Source: CAYSPT01 sp964432985 (GTDB lineage: Bacteria > Muiribacteriota > CAYSPT01). Taken from it: 25,789 nucleotides of DNA. A model generated the notes under the pieces. The model had not been told where the DNA came from. It ran no database searches and saw only the letters and a list, made by a program, of their open reading frames with translations. Numbering within the stretch: the stretch's first letter is position 1; the number at the start of each line of letters is the position of its first letter. Below, piece after piece: positions 14,895 through 22,511 of this stretch. The position numbers were made by a program, and so were the translations under genes. Location of the stretch: the NCBI GenBank assembly GCA_964432985.1, contig CAYSPT010000070.1, positions 1 through 25,789 on the forward strand, read 5' to 3'.

Positions 14895-16274
14895 ATGAGC
14901 GCAAAACCCGCGAAGCGGCGCATATTAATCGTCGATGACGACCAGGACATCCAGAACCATTGCCAGCGGATACTGGAGCGGGCCGGCTACGAAACCGTGT
15001 CGGCCATGACCGCCGGCACCGGGCTGGACATCATTGGCAATGAGAACTTCGATCTTCTCTTGTTCGACGTCTTCCTTCCCGATTTTTCCGGGCTCGAGCT
15101 GCTGGAGCAGGTCAGTAACGGACAACTGGCTAAATGTCCGATTATCGTCATAACCGGGCACGGGTCTATCGACATGGCGGTAACCGCCATGAAACTGGGT
15201 GCGGCGGATTATGTTCAAAAACCACTCAGTAAGGAATCACTGCTGGCAAAGGTGTCCGAGAATCTGCCCGGCGTTTCCTCGGGAGCTCAAAAGGCTTCCT
15301 GGGGAGCTCAAAAAGTCTCCCGGGGAGCTCAAAAACCGGTGCCCGGCACGGAGATCATCGGCTGCTCTACGCCGCTGCTTCACATGATGAACCTGGTCAA
15401 GAAGGCGGCAGCGAACGATATTACCGTGATGATCTACGGGGAAAGCGGGACCGGGAAGGAACTCGCCGCCAGGGCGATTCACGCTCTGGGACCCCGCTGT
15501 GGCAAGCCGTTCATTCCGGTAGATTGCACCGCTCTATCGCCGAGCGTAATCGAAAGTGAACTATTCGGCCATGTCAAGGGCGCTTTTACCAATGCCATCG
15601 CCGACCGTGACGGGCTGCTTCGCCGAGCCGGGGGCGGGAGCGTTTTTCTGGATGAGATTGTATCTCTGACCACTACCACTCAGGCCAAGCTACTGAGAGT
15701 GCTGCAGGAAAAGACCGTCCGCCCGGTAGGAAGCGACAGTTACTGCTCCATCCAGGCCCGGGTCCTGGCAGCTTCAAATCGGGACCTCCTGGAAGCGGTG
15801 AAAGCCGGAGATTTCCGGGAAGATTTGTTCTACCGCCTCGATATTCTTCCTATTTATATCCCCCCCCTCAGGGAGCGGAAGGACGATATTCATCTGCTGG
15901 TGTCTCATTTCATCGAGAAGCACGCTACCGCGCAGACGAAGGCTTCTTCCGTGTCTACAGAAGCACTGGCCGTGCTGCAGCAGTACGATTGGCCCGGCAA
16001 TGTCCGGCAGTTGGAGAACACTATCCAGCGGGTGCTGGTTTTGTGTGACTCTGACATTGTTCTTCCACGGCATTTGCCTGCTTTTCTCCTGGCCGAAGCG
16101 GCCCCGGACGCCAGCTTAAAAGAGCCGGATGGGCTGGTGGAAAAAGCCGAGAAGAACACTATTGCGGATGCCATGGAACGAACAGGTGGTAACAAGGCGC
16201 AGGCCGCCCGGTTACTGGGTATCAGCCGGGTTACGCTGTATGCCAAGCTGAAGAAATACGGCCTCGAAGAATAA
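14895..16274 (+). CDS. Sigma-54-dependent response regulator (REC-AAA+-Fis HTH)
   Basis: This 459-residue NtrC-family activator has a receiver domain at residues ~8-120: acidic pair D14-D15, phosphoacceptor D58 in L-F-D-V-F-L-P-D, K109 in K-P-L. An AAA+ domain follows with Walker A G-E-S-G-T-G-K-E (182-189), the sigma-54 contact loop G-A-F-T-N-A (229-234), Walker B G-G-S-V-F-L-D-E and R-E-D-L-F-Y-R-L. A C-terminal Fis-type helix-turn-helix (N-K-A-Q-A-A-R-L-L-G-I-S-R) ends the protein. The contact loop normally reads GAFTGA; the Gly-to-Asn change is unusual. The linker between the receiver and ATPase carries a 7-residue repeat. An upstream in-frame ATG at 14805 overlaps the -10 box; 14895 has a GAGGTGGA site and matches family starts. 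No sensor kinase is visible nearby. Confidence 0.92.
   Translation: MSAKPAKRRILIVDDDQDIQNHCQRILERAGYETVSAMTAGTGLDIIGNENFDLLLFDVFLPDFSGLELLEQVSNGQLAKCPIIVITGHGSIDMAVTAMKLGAADYVQKPLSKESLLAKVSENLPGVSSGAQKASWGAQKVSRGAQKPVPGTEIIGCSTPLLHMMNLVKKAAANDITVMIYGESGTGKELAARAIHALGPRCGKPFIPVDCTALSPSVIESELFGHVKGAFTNAIADRDGLLRRAGGGSVFLDEIVSLTTTTQAKLLRVLQEKTVRPVGSDSYCSIQARVLAASNRDLLEAVKAGDFREDLFYRLDILPIYIPPLRERKDDIHLLVSHFIEKHATAQTKASSVSTEALAVLQQYDWPGNVRQLENTIQRVLVLCDSDIVLPRHLPAFLLAEAAPDASLKEPDGLVEKAEKNTIADAMERTGGNKAQAARLLGISRVTLYAKLKKYGLEE
15281..15335 (+). repeat. 21-bp in-frame repeat in the response regulator linker
   Basis: Units at 15281-15301, 15302-15322 and a partial one from 15323 share GGGAGCTCAAAA. 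They encode (S/W/R)-G-A-Q-K-(A/V/P)-(S/V), about 2.6 copies, at residues ~129-150 between the receiver and AAA+ domains. Confidence 0.85.
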
Positions 16275-16292
16275 AGAAGCGGACTACATTGC

Positions 16293-17021
16293 CTACCGCC
16301 CCGCGCTTATAATCTTGTCTATCTCGTTTACCGCCGAGTAACTCTGGTCGTTGAGGATGAGATACCGTATCTTCAAAAGGGTCTCCCGGGGAACCTGATA
16401 AAAGGTTTCCGTGTCGTCTTCCCCCTGGTTGGGTTTAATTTTCTTAAGCAGATCGAGGACGTATTTCTCAGCGGGCGAGATGTTGGGCCCCATGTCTTCT
16501 TTCAGCGCGTTGAACGCCGACAGCCAGGCCTCGTAGTTGCTCTCGGTGTTCATGGCCGGGTGCGCCTTGATCATGAAATCCGCCAGTTTCTTCTCATTCT
16601 CGTCGATGACCGGGAGAAAGTCGTCCCTGAGTTTTATGACCATGTAATTCAGATACCCGGTGTAGAACCTTTCGCTGCCTTGCAGTTCCGGTTTCGCCGC
16701 CAGGACATAGGTGAGAACTTTTGTTTCGTTGGTGTCAACTATCGGTTCCACATCCTCCACCAGCGGTCTGAACCCTTCCGCGAACCAGGTGTCGTAATAC
16801 CTGCCCGTGTTGACGGTGGGTTTCAGGGTGAGGATCTCTTCTATCTCGGCTGCTTCCTGGTTGCTGATGATTGGTGCGGCGTCTTCCAGTTTATCCTTTA
16901 ACATCTCGAACCAGACCGGGTAAGGAGCCCGATTCAGGGCGGCGTTCGCCGCAGCGGGAGCCGCCATAGCGCCGATTAGCGTGACAATAATTGCTGCTGC
17001 CAGTATTTTATTCATGTACAT
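16293..17021 (-). CDS. Secreted protein made of four ~43-residue repeats
   Basis: This 242-residue protein has a clear Sec signal peptide: M-N-K, a hydrophobic core at 6-20, and an A-A-A-N-A cleavage region near residue 27. The mature part is four tandem units at about 30-71, 72-114, 115-158 and 159-199. Each has an aromatic Y-x-x-W/Y start, a D-x-x-P-x-I/V core (prolines at 50, 93, 137, 179) and an L-x-x-x-(K/H)-P end. Residues 200-242 form a non-repeated tail. I do not recognise the family. The predicted fold is helical and periplasmic or extracellular. The ATG at 17021 has an AAGGA site 5 bases away; an ATG two codons in is the alternative. The gene is convergent with the response regulator, with a 18-bp gap. 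A TATAAT on this strand lies at 17064-17069. Confidence 0.75.
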   Translation of the reverse strand: MYMNKILAAAIIVTLIGAMAAPAAANAALNRAPYPVWFEMLKDKLEDAAPIISNQEAAEIEEILTLKPTVNTGRYYDTWFAEGFRPLVEDVEPIVDTNETKVLTYVLAAKPELQGSERFYTGYLNYMVIKLRDDFLPVIDENEKKLADFMIKAHPAMNTESNYEAWLSAFNALKEDMGPNISPAEKYVLDLLKKIKPNQGEDDTETFYQVPRETLLKIRYLILNDQSYSAVNEIDKIISAGR

Positions 17022-17345
17022 TCACATCCTTATTATTTATGAATTATTCGGTTAAAACTCTACATTATAAATTGACGGTGGTACTTTTACTACTTACAAG
17101 ACTCTTACAAGTTGCTGCCAACCTTCCACTTCTTTCCATTCTTCTTCCCGGAGAGCGGCAGCACACACATGGAACGAAGACAGGCCTTCTGGTGGACGTA
17201 GCGGCAATGGCCGAGAGGAATCCTACCGAGGAATCCTACCAATGTCTTCATCTCCTATGGCTTATAGACCTATCATTTTGTTATATTGATATAAATCTAT
17301 GTTAGATACAAGAAGGGTACCGCGGGTTGTTAAGGAGTGGCGGTT
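17022..17345 (+). repeat. 324-bp intergenic region carrying dispersed element copy B (core 17167-17270)
   Basis: The region holds the leftward promoter area of the secreted protein, a pair of CTTACAAG direct repeats near 17093-17111, and element copy B. The core shares with 4827-4918 the ten-codon mini-ORF M-E-R-R...TAG (17169-17201) and the ordered blocks CGAGA, AATGTC, CTCCTA and TATAGA. Copy B also has an internal 13-bp duplication (GAGGAATCCTACC twice). The core ends 75 bases before the hydratase gene, followed by an AT-rich stretch that may hold its promoter. Confidence 0.5.
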
Positions 17346-18134
17346 ATGAGCGAGTACGAAACCATCGAGTTTTCCGTTGACCGGTCCATCGGGACCGTGG
17401 CTTTGAATCGTCCCGCGATCAGAAACGCGTTCAACGACGTGATGATCCGGGAGTTGACCGGCTGCTTTACCCGGCTGAACGAAATGACAGACGTCCGGGC
17501 CGTCATTCTACGGGGTCACGGCAAGACGTTCTGTTCCGGTGCAGACCTCAACTGGATGCGGGATGTGGCCCGTTTTTCGTACCAGGAAAATTACGATGAC
17601 AGCCTGAAGTTGTCGGAATGTTTTTACACTATTTACACCTGTGCCATGCCTACCGTGGCCGTGGTCCACGGTGCCGCCATCGGCGGTGCCAATGGTCTGC
17701 TGGCGGCATGCGATTTCGCCTATTGCGCCGACGACACCATCTTCTCGTTAAGTGAGGTAAAGATAGGTATCGTCCCGGCCTGCATCGGTCCCTACATTAT
17801 CAAACGGGTGGGTGAGTACGGTGCCCGGGAGTTGATGCTGACCGGGGAGCGGATACGGGGTGCAGCAGCGGAGAGATTCCGGCTCGTCAATAAATCACTG
17901 CCGCGTGATGAACTGGACCAGTACGTGAATTCACGTCTGGAGCTGTTGAAGACCAGCGGTCCCAAAGCCATGGGGCAGTGCAAGCAGCTTATTCACGATC
18001 TGACCAACCGGCTGAGCATGGAGGAAGCAAAAGAGTACACGGCTAAAATGATCGCCGAGATCAGGTCCTCGGAAGAAGGCCAGGAAGGAATGGCAGCGTT
18101 TCTGGAGAAAAGAAAGCCAAAGTGGTGCACGTGA
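17346..18134 (+). CDS. liuC: Methylglutaconyl-CoA hydratase-like crotonase (LiuC type)
   Basis: This 262-residue crotonase-family protein would hydrate 3-methylglutaconyl-CoA to HMG-CoA in leucine breakdown. Diagnostic is C-S-G-A-D-L-N-W-M-R-D (LiuC signature region). A-A-I-G-G-A-N-G-L-L-A-A-C-D then has Gly where ordinary enoyl-CoA hydratases have the first catalytic Glu, while L-S-E-V-K-I-G-I-V-P-A keeps the second Glu. The ATG at 17346 has AAGGAG 8 bases upstream. The stop codon overlaps the downstream biotin carboxylase start. The pairing with biotin carboxylase and carrier supports the methylcrotonyl-CoA route. A generic enoyl-CoA hydratase remains possible. No HMG-CoA lyase gene is in the window. 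Confidence 0.75.
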   Translation: MSEYETIEFSVDRSIGTVALNRPAIRNAFNDVMIRELTGCFTRLNEMTDVRAVILRGHGKTFCSGADLNWMRDVARFSYQENYDDSLKLSECFYTIYTCAMPTVAVVHGAAIGGANGLLAACDFAYCADDTIFSLSEVKIGIVPACIGPYIIKRVGEYGARELMLTGERIRGAAAERFRLVNKSLPRDELDQYVNSRLELLKTSGPKAMGQCKQLIHDLTNRLSMEEAKEYTAKMIAEIRSSEEGQEGMAAFLEKRKPKWCT

Positions 18135-19630
18135 AACTGTTCGATAAAATCCTGATCGCCAACCGCGGAGAAATTGCTGTCAGGATAATCAAATCTGCTC
18201 GCGAGCTGGGAGTACGGACAGTAGCCGTGTACTCGGAGGCGGACCGTGATTCGCTTCACGTCGAGGCGGCTGATGAAGCAATCTGCATCGGCGAATCCGA
18301 TCTGGGTGAAACCTACCTGAATGGCGATAAGATCATCTCCACAGCCCTGGAATCAGGCTGCCAGGCCATCCACCCCGGTTACGGTTTTTTGGCCGAGAAC
18401 CCGGAGTTCGTCAAGCACTGTGAAGACGAAGGATTAATCTTTATCGGTGCTTCCAGTGATGCCATCCGGTTGATGGGCGATAAGCTGCAGGCACGCGCCT
18501 CGGTAAAGGAGATGGGTGTTCCCATTACACCAGGCTCTAGCGGGGAACCGGAGCGGGTACTTGAGGAGTGCCGAGACCTGCCGTATCCCCTGCTGGTGAA
18601 AGCGGCAATGGGCGGCGGCGGCAAGGGGATGCGGATCGTACGCAGCGAAGAGGAATTGAAAGATGCCCTGTCCGCCACCAGCCGAGAAGCTAAGGCTTAC
18701 TTCGGCGACGGAACGGTATACGTAGAGCAATACATCGACCAGCCACGTCATATAGAAATCCAGATATTAGGAGACGGCTTCGGCAACATGATTCACCTCT
18801 TCGAGCGGGAGTGTACCATACAGCGCCGCTACCAGAAGATTATCGAGGAGACTCCGTCACCTTCCATCGATGACGAAACGCGCATGAAGATGGGCCAGGC
18901 CGCGGTCACGATCGGACAGGCTATCGGGTATCACAACGCCGGTACGGTAGAGTTCCTGGTGGACCAGGACCAGAACTTCTACTTCCTGGAGATGAATACC
19001 AGGATCCAGGTGGAGCACCCGGTCACGGAGATGACCACCGGGGTGGATATCGTCAAGCAGCAACTCTTGATCGCTGCCGGCAACGAGCTGGCTATCAAGC
19101 AGGAGGATGCCTGGCAGCGCGGCCACGCCATGGAGTGCCGTATCTATGCCGAAGATCCTCTGAACAACTTCGCCCCTTCGCCGGGCCGGATGACCTTTTT
19201 TCAGGAACCCAGGGGCCTGTGGGTGAGAAACGACAGCAGTTTCAACCGGCCGTGCGAGATCAAGAGTTTTTTCGATCCCTTAATCAGTAAACTCATCGTC
19301 TGGGAAGAGAGCCGAGAAGCGGCCCGGCTCAAGATGATACAGGCTCTCAAGGAATACGTAATCCAGGGGATACACACCAACATCTCTTTCTTGCGAACGG
19401 TGCTTCACCACGAAGCTTTTATCGACAACCGGATTTCCACCCATTTCTGCGACGATTACATGGAAGAACTGATCGAGTCGCTTAACGAGGAGCGGGACGG
19501 GGTCGCGGATAACATCCCTTTAATAGCGTATCTCCTCTACGATCTCAACAGACCGGTACATATGACCGGTCCGGCCGGTGATAGCAACGATCATGACGTG
19601 TGGCGCATGGTCGGCCATTGGCGAGTGTAA
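18131..19630 (+). CDS. Biotin carboxylase subunit, probably of methylcrotonyl-CoA carboxylase
   Basis: This ~499-residue ATP-grasp biotin carboxylase has I-L-I-A-N-R-G-E-I-A near the N-terminus, H-P-G-Y-G-F-L-A-E-N, the glycine loop G-G-G-G-K-G-M-R (161-168), E-C-T-I-Q-R-R-Y-Q-K, and E-M-N-T-R (from residue 287) with I-Q-V-E-H-P. Several GTG codons could start it (18122, 18125, 18131). I chose 18131, where GTGA overlaps the hydratase stop by 4 bases, a common coupling arrangement. It ends without a biotinyl domain; the carrier gene follows after 17 bp. It sits with a LiuC-like gene, so it most likely serves the MccB at 11112 about 5 kb upstream. Sharing with the other carboxyltransferase cannot be excluded. 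Confidence 0.88.
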   Translation: MKLFDKILIANRGEIAVRIIKSARELGVRTVAVYSEADRDSLHVEAADEAICIGESDLGETYLNGDKIISTALESGCQAIHPGYGFLAENPEFVKHCEDEGLIFIGASSDAIRLMGDKLQARASVKEMGVPITPGSSGEPERVLEECRDLPYPLLVKAAMGGGGKGMRIVRSEEELKDALSATSREAKAYFGDGTVYVEQYIDQPRHIEIQILGDGFGNMIHLFERECTIQRRYQKIIEETPSPSIDDETRMKMGQAAVTIGQAIGYHNAGTVEFLVDQDQNFYFLEMNTRIQVEHPVTEMTTGVDIVKQQLLIAAGNELAIKQEDAWQRGHAMECRIYAEDPLNNFAPSPGRMTFFQEPRGLWVRNDSSFNRPCEIKSFFDPLISKLIVWEESREAARLKMIQALKEYVIQGIHTNISFLRTVLHHEAFIDNRISTHFCDDYMEELIESLNEERDGVADNIPLIAYLLYDLNRPVHMTGPAGDSNDHDVWRMVGHWRV

Positions 19631-19647
19631 AGGAACACGGTGCGGCC

Positions 19648-20178
19648 ATGAAACGAGAACTTATTTTTCGCGACACCACCTACGGGATCGACTGCGAAAA
19701 GCTGGACGAGGACAGATATGTCTTTGACATCGAGGGGGACAAGCACCAGGTGGAGGTCCGCCGCCTCGACGGTAATCATATCGTGTTCTCTATCGACGGT
19801 ACCTGCCACTCGGTCTACGTTTCCGAAGGTGATGTATCAGAAACTGATACGGCTGCCGGGTACGTGACCTGCGGCGGTCTTCCCTTCACCGTAAGCAAAG
19901 CCGGAACTCAAGACCCTGATTTTGCTTTCGGTGGACCGGAAGGAGCCTCGGGACAGACGGGTAATGTAATCTCTTCACCGATACCGGGCAAGGTGATAGC
20001 TATTAACGTGCAGGCGGGCGACGAAGTTAAAAAAGGAGCCTGCCTGCTCATCATCGAATCCATGAAGATGGAAAACAGCCTGGTAGCGCCGCGTGACGCC
20101 GTGGTAGAGGAAATACGGACATCAGTTGGAGAACTGGTTGAGAGCAGTTCTCCCCTTATCATATTGAACGAAGAATAA
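19648..20178 (+). CDS. Biotin carboxyl carrier protein, second system
   Basis: This 176-residue protein has a C-terminal biotinyl domain with E-S-M-K-M-E-N; the biotinylated lysine would be residue 140. The N-terminal ~100 residues show a strand-rich BT-like pattern (H-Q-V-E-V-R-R, I-V-F-S-I-D-G), then a Gly/Ala-rich hinge (~90-108) before the carrier. The open frame extends upstream to 19600, inside the biotin carboxylase gene; the ATG at 19648 is preferred, although its AAAGGA lies rather far away (about 13 bases). As with the first system, this is an alpha subunit split between carboxylase and BT domains. An acyl-CoA dehydrogenase follows 14 bp later. Confidence 0.83.
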   Translation: MKRELIFRDTTYGIDCEKLDEDRYVFDIEGDKHQVEVRRLDGNHIVFSIDGTCHSVYVSEGDVSETDTAAGYVTCGGLPFTVSKAGTQDPDFAFGGPEGASGQTGNVISSPIPGKVIAINVQAGDEVKKGACLLIIESMKMENSLVAPRDAVVEEIRTSVGELVESSSPLIILNEE

Positions 20179-20192
20179 CCTGGGGGTGCATC

Positions 20193-21359
20193 ATGGATTT
20201 TTCATTGACCGAAACGCAAAACCTGGTCCGTAGTACCGTTCGTGAGTTCGCCGAGGAGGAGATCCGTCCTGTGGCCCGGGAACTGGATGAAAAAGAAGAG
20301 TTCTCGGTTGAGCTTACGAAAAAAATGGGTGAAATCGGGCTTTTCGGAATGGTTATACCCGAAGAGTACGGCGGCCAGGGCATGGACTACCTGTCCTACA
20401 TCATTGCCGTGGAGGAATTGGCCCGGGTGGACGGCTCGCAGGCCGCCACCGTGGCGGCTCACAACTCTCTTGGCGCCGGCCCGATCTACTACTTCGGCTC
20501 CGAGGAGCAGAAGAAAACGTACCTGCCGAGGCTGTGCACCGGAGAGGCGGTCTGGGCTTTCGGTCTCACCGAGTCCTCGGCGGGGTCCGACGCCGCGGGG
20601 ACGCGAACAACGGCTAAAATGACCGATGACGGCTGGGTCATCAACGGGTCTAAAATCTTTATCACCAACGGGTCCTGTGAAATAAGCGCCGGCGCGACAG
20701 TCCAATCCGTCACCGGCGAAAAGGACGGCCGCAAGGAGTATTCCTGCTTCCTGGTGGAACGGGGGACCCCTGGATTCACCGCCAAGACCATGCACGAAAA
20801 AATGATGTGGCGCTCTTCCGACACCTCCGAGTTGTACTTCGAAGACTGCCTGGTTCCCTACGATAACCTGCTGGGCAACCGGGGTGACGGGTTTCACTAC
20901 ATGCTGGAGACGCTTGACAGCGGGCGGCTGTCCATCGCCGCCATGGGACTGGGCTGCGCCCAGGGAGCCTTCGAACTGGCCCGGAAGTACGCCATGGAAA
21001 GAAACCAGTTCGGCCGGCCCATATGCAAGTTCGAGGCGGTGGCTTTCAAGCTGGCGGACATGGCCTTGAAGATCGAGCTGGCCCGGAACCTGCTCTACAA
21101 GGCCTGCTGGCTTCGGGGCCAGGACAAACCCTTCGGCAAAGAAGCGGCTATGTCCAAGCTCTACTGCTCCGAGATCGCCCGGGAGGTGGCTGACGAGGCG
21201 GTGCAGGTCCACGGGGGGTATGGTTTGATGAAGGAATACGAGGTGGAGCGGTTCTACCGGGACCAGCGACTGCTGCAGATCGGGGAAGGGACCTCGGAAA
21301 TACACCGGTACGTGATTGCCAGGTACATCGGTATACCTATATCATTCAGCAAGAAATAA
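20193..21359 (+). CDS. Acyl-CoA dehydrogenase
   Basis: This 388-residue dehydrogenase begins M-D-F-S-L-T-E-T-Q. It carries L-T-E-S-S-A-G-S-D, I-T-N-G, L-D-S-G-R-L-S-I-A-A, H-G-G-Y-G and the C-terminal I-G-E-G-T-S-E-I-H-R-Y, where Glu365 is the usual catalytic base. It closes the tightly packed hydratase-carboxylase-carrier-dehydrogenase operon and could supply unsaturated acyl-CoA to it. It lacks the isovaleryl-type arrangement (Ala or Gly at this glutamate), so its substrate is uncertain: a short straight or branched acyl-CoA. The ATG has a GGGGGTG site. A 186-bp inverted-repeat element lies 21 bp downstream. Confidence 0.9.
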   Translation: MDFSLTETQNLVRSTVREFAEEEIRPVARELDEKEEFSVELTKKMGEIGLFGMVIPEEYGGQGMDYLSYIIAVEELARVDGSQAATVAAHNSLGAGPIYYFGSEEQKKTYLPRLCTGEAVWAFGLTESSAGSDAAGTRTTAKMTDDGWVINGSKIFITNGSCEISAGATVQSVTGEKDGRKEYSCFLVERGTPGFTAKTMHEKMMWRSSDTSELYFEDCLVPYDNLLGNRGDGFHYMLETLDSGRLSIAAMGLGCAQGAFELARKYAMERNQFGRPICKFEAVAFKLADMALKIELARNLLYKACWLRGQDKPFGKEAAMSKLYCSEIAREVADEAVQVHGGYGLMKEYEVERFYRDQRLLQIGEGTSEIHRYVIARYIGIPISFSKK

Positions 21360-21380
21360 CGGGAGAGAATAGAATCAATG

Positions 21381-21566
21381 TTGATAGGCTTTAACTTTCG
21401 AACTCTGAAGTCTCCGCTTTCGACATCCGTACGCCTTGCTCGCCAGACGCGCACATCCTGTGCGCGGACTCGCCATCCATGGCTCGACCGCTTCTTGCTC
21501 TGCCTCGCTTCGGCTACGGCTGTTGGCGAAAGCTACAACATGAGTTCTGCAGATAAAGCCTATCAA
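21381..21566. repeat. 186-bp element with terminal inverted repeats (MITE-like)
   Basis: The ends are a perfect 13-bp inverted repeat: TTGATAGGCTTTA at 21381-21393 and its complement at 21554-21566. Similarity between the arms continues inward (GAACTC and GCTTTCG blocks match), so each arm is ~55-60 nt. The centre holds two more hairpins: 21448-21466 (8-bp stem CGCGCACA, loop TCC) and GCCAT-CC-ATGGC near 21472. No clear target duplication flanks it, and no transposase is encoded. It fills the space between two catabolic genes. A 69-codon frame through it looks like a by-product of the inverted repeats. Confidence 0.7.
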
Positions 21567-21602
21567 GCACAGCTATTACTCCGGTAAAGTGAGGTAGAGA
21601 CT

Positions 21603-22388
21603 ATGGAATATTTGACGTTTGAGAAAAAAGATAAAATAGGGATATTGAAGGTCAACCGGCCGAAGGCGCTCAATGCTCTGAACAGCGGCGTGTTCAGGGA
21701 GATGCATCAATTCCTGACCGAAGAGGTGGAGGCCGACCAGGGTCGGGGAGAAGGCATCAGGGTGCTTATCCTGACCGGGGAAGGGGACAAGGCGTTTGTG
21801 GCCGGAGCGGACATCAAGGAGATGAACGCGCTGAATCCCGTGGAGATGTTCACCTACCTGGACCTGGGGCAGAAGGTGATGAACCTGCTGGAGCGTAGTT
21901 ACCTGGTGACAATAGCTGCGGTAAACGGGTTCGCCCTGGGCGGCGGACTGGAACTGGCGCTGGCCTGCGACTTCATCTACGCCTCCACGAAAGCTAAACT
22001 GGGTATTCCCGAGGTCACCCTGGGTCTGGTTCCGGGTTTCGGCGGGATGCAGCGCCTGGAGCGGGCGGTGGGCTGCCGCAAGGCCAAAGAAATGGCGTTT
22101 ACCGGGGCTTTCGTCAGGGCCGATGAGGCGAAAGAGATCGGGCTGGTAAACAAGGTGACGGAGCCGGACGAACTCCTGGATGAGTGCCTGAAGACCGCCA
22201 ACAAGATACTGGAGAACGGATTTTTCGCCGTTTGCGAGGCCAAGCGGGCCATCAACAGCGGCAGCGATCTCACGCTTATTGAAGCAGTCGAGTTGGGCAA
22301 ACAAATGTGCGCCTTTTGCATGGGTACCGCCGATGGCCAGGAAGGCGTCGCCGCCTTTATCGAGAAAAGGAAACCCAACTTTTCATAA
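21603..22388 (+). CDS. Enoyl-CoA hydratase (crotonase)
   Basis: This 261-residue hydratase adds water to 2-enoyl-CoA. Both catalytic glutamates are in place: one in F-A-L-G-G-G-L-E-L-A-L-A-C-D and one in I-P-E-V-T-L-G-L-V-P-G-F-G-G. The A-G-A-D-I-K-E-M oxyanion motif is also present. It is therefore a standard crotonase, unlike the LiuC-like gene at 17346. The ATG has a GAGGTAGAG site upstream. It lies with a butyryl-CoA-dehydrogenase-like gene and icmF, which fits a C4 beta-oxidation segment: butyryl-CoA, crotonyl-CoA, then 3-hydroxybutyryl-CoA. Confidence 0.9.
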   Translation: MEYLTFEKKDKIGILKVNRPKALNALNSGVFREMHQFLTEEVEADQGRGEGIRVLILTGEGDKAFVAGADIKEMNALNPVEMFTYLDLGQKVMNLLERSYLVTIAAVNGFALGGGLELALACDFIYASTKAKLGIPEVTLGLVPGFGGMQRLERAVGCRKAKEMAFTGAFVRADEAKEIGLVNKVTEPDELLDECLKTANKILENGFFAVCEAKRAINSGSDLTLIEAVELGKQMCAFCMGTADGQEGVAAFIEKRKPNFS

Positions 22389-22408
22389 CATTTTTATGTC
22401 ATTCTCCA

Positions 22409-22480
22409 CCCCGGCTTGAACGGGGCCTTGACCGGACAATCCAGGTGTGGATCAAGATGACGGCGATGGATCAAGATGAC
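22409..22480 (+). repeat. REP-like hairpin and short direct repeat between genes
   Basis: A CCCCG/CGGGG hairpin with a GCTTGAA loop lies at 22409-22425, followed by CTTGACCGG. Two copies of TGGATCAAGATGAC (22448-22461, 22467-22480; period 19) come next. The CTTGA/TCAAG core matches the hairpins at 7140-7206 and 23650-23746. Confidence 0.6.
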
Positions 22481-22511
22481 AACTATATGCTGAAAGGAAG
22501 GAGATACCGTT

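Noticed and set aside
16991..17305. 104-codon forward frame upstream of the LiuC-like gene
   Set aside because: It crosses the secreted protein's start region and the intergenic element; copy A of the element does not support a conserved protein in that frame.
21378..21587. 69-codon frame inside the inverted-repeat element
   Set aside because: It runs through the terminal repeats and inner hairpins, lacks a good ribosome site and shows no protein-like pattern.
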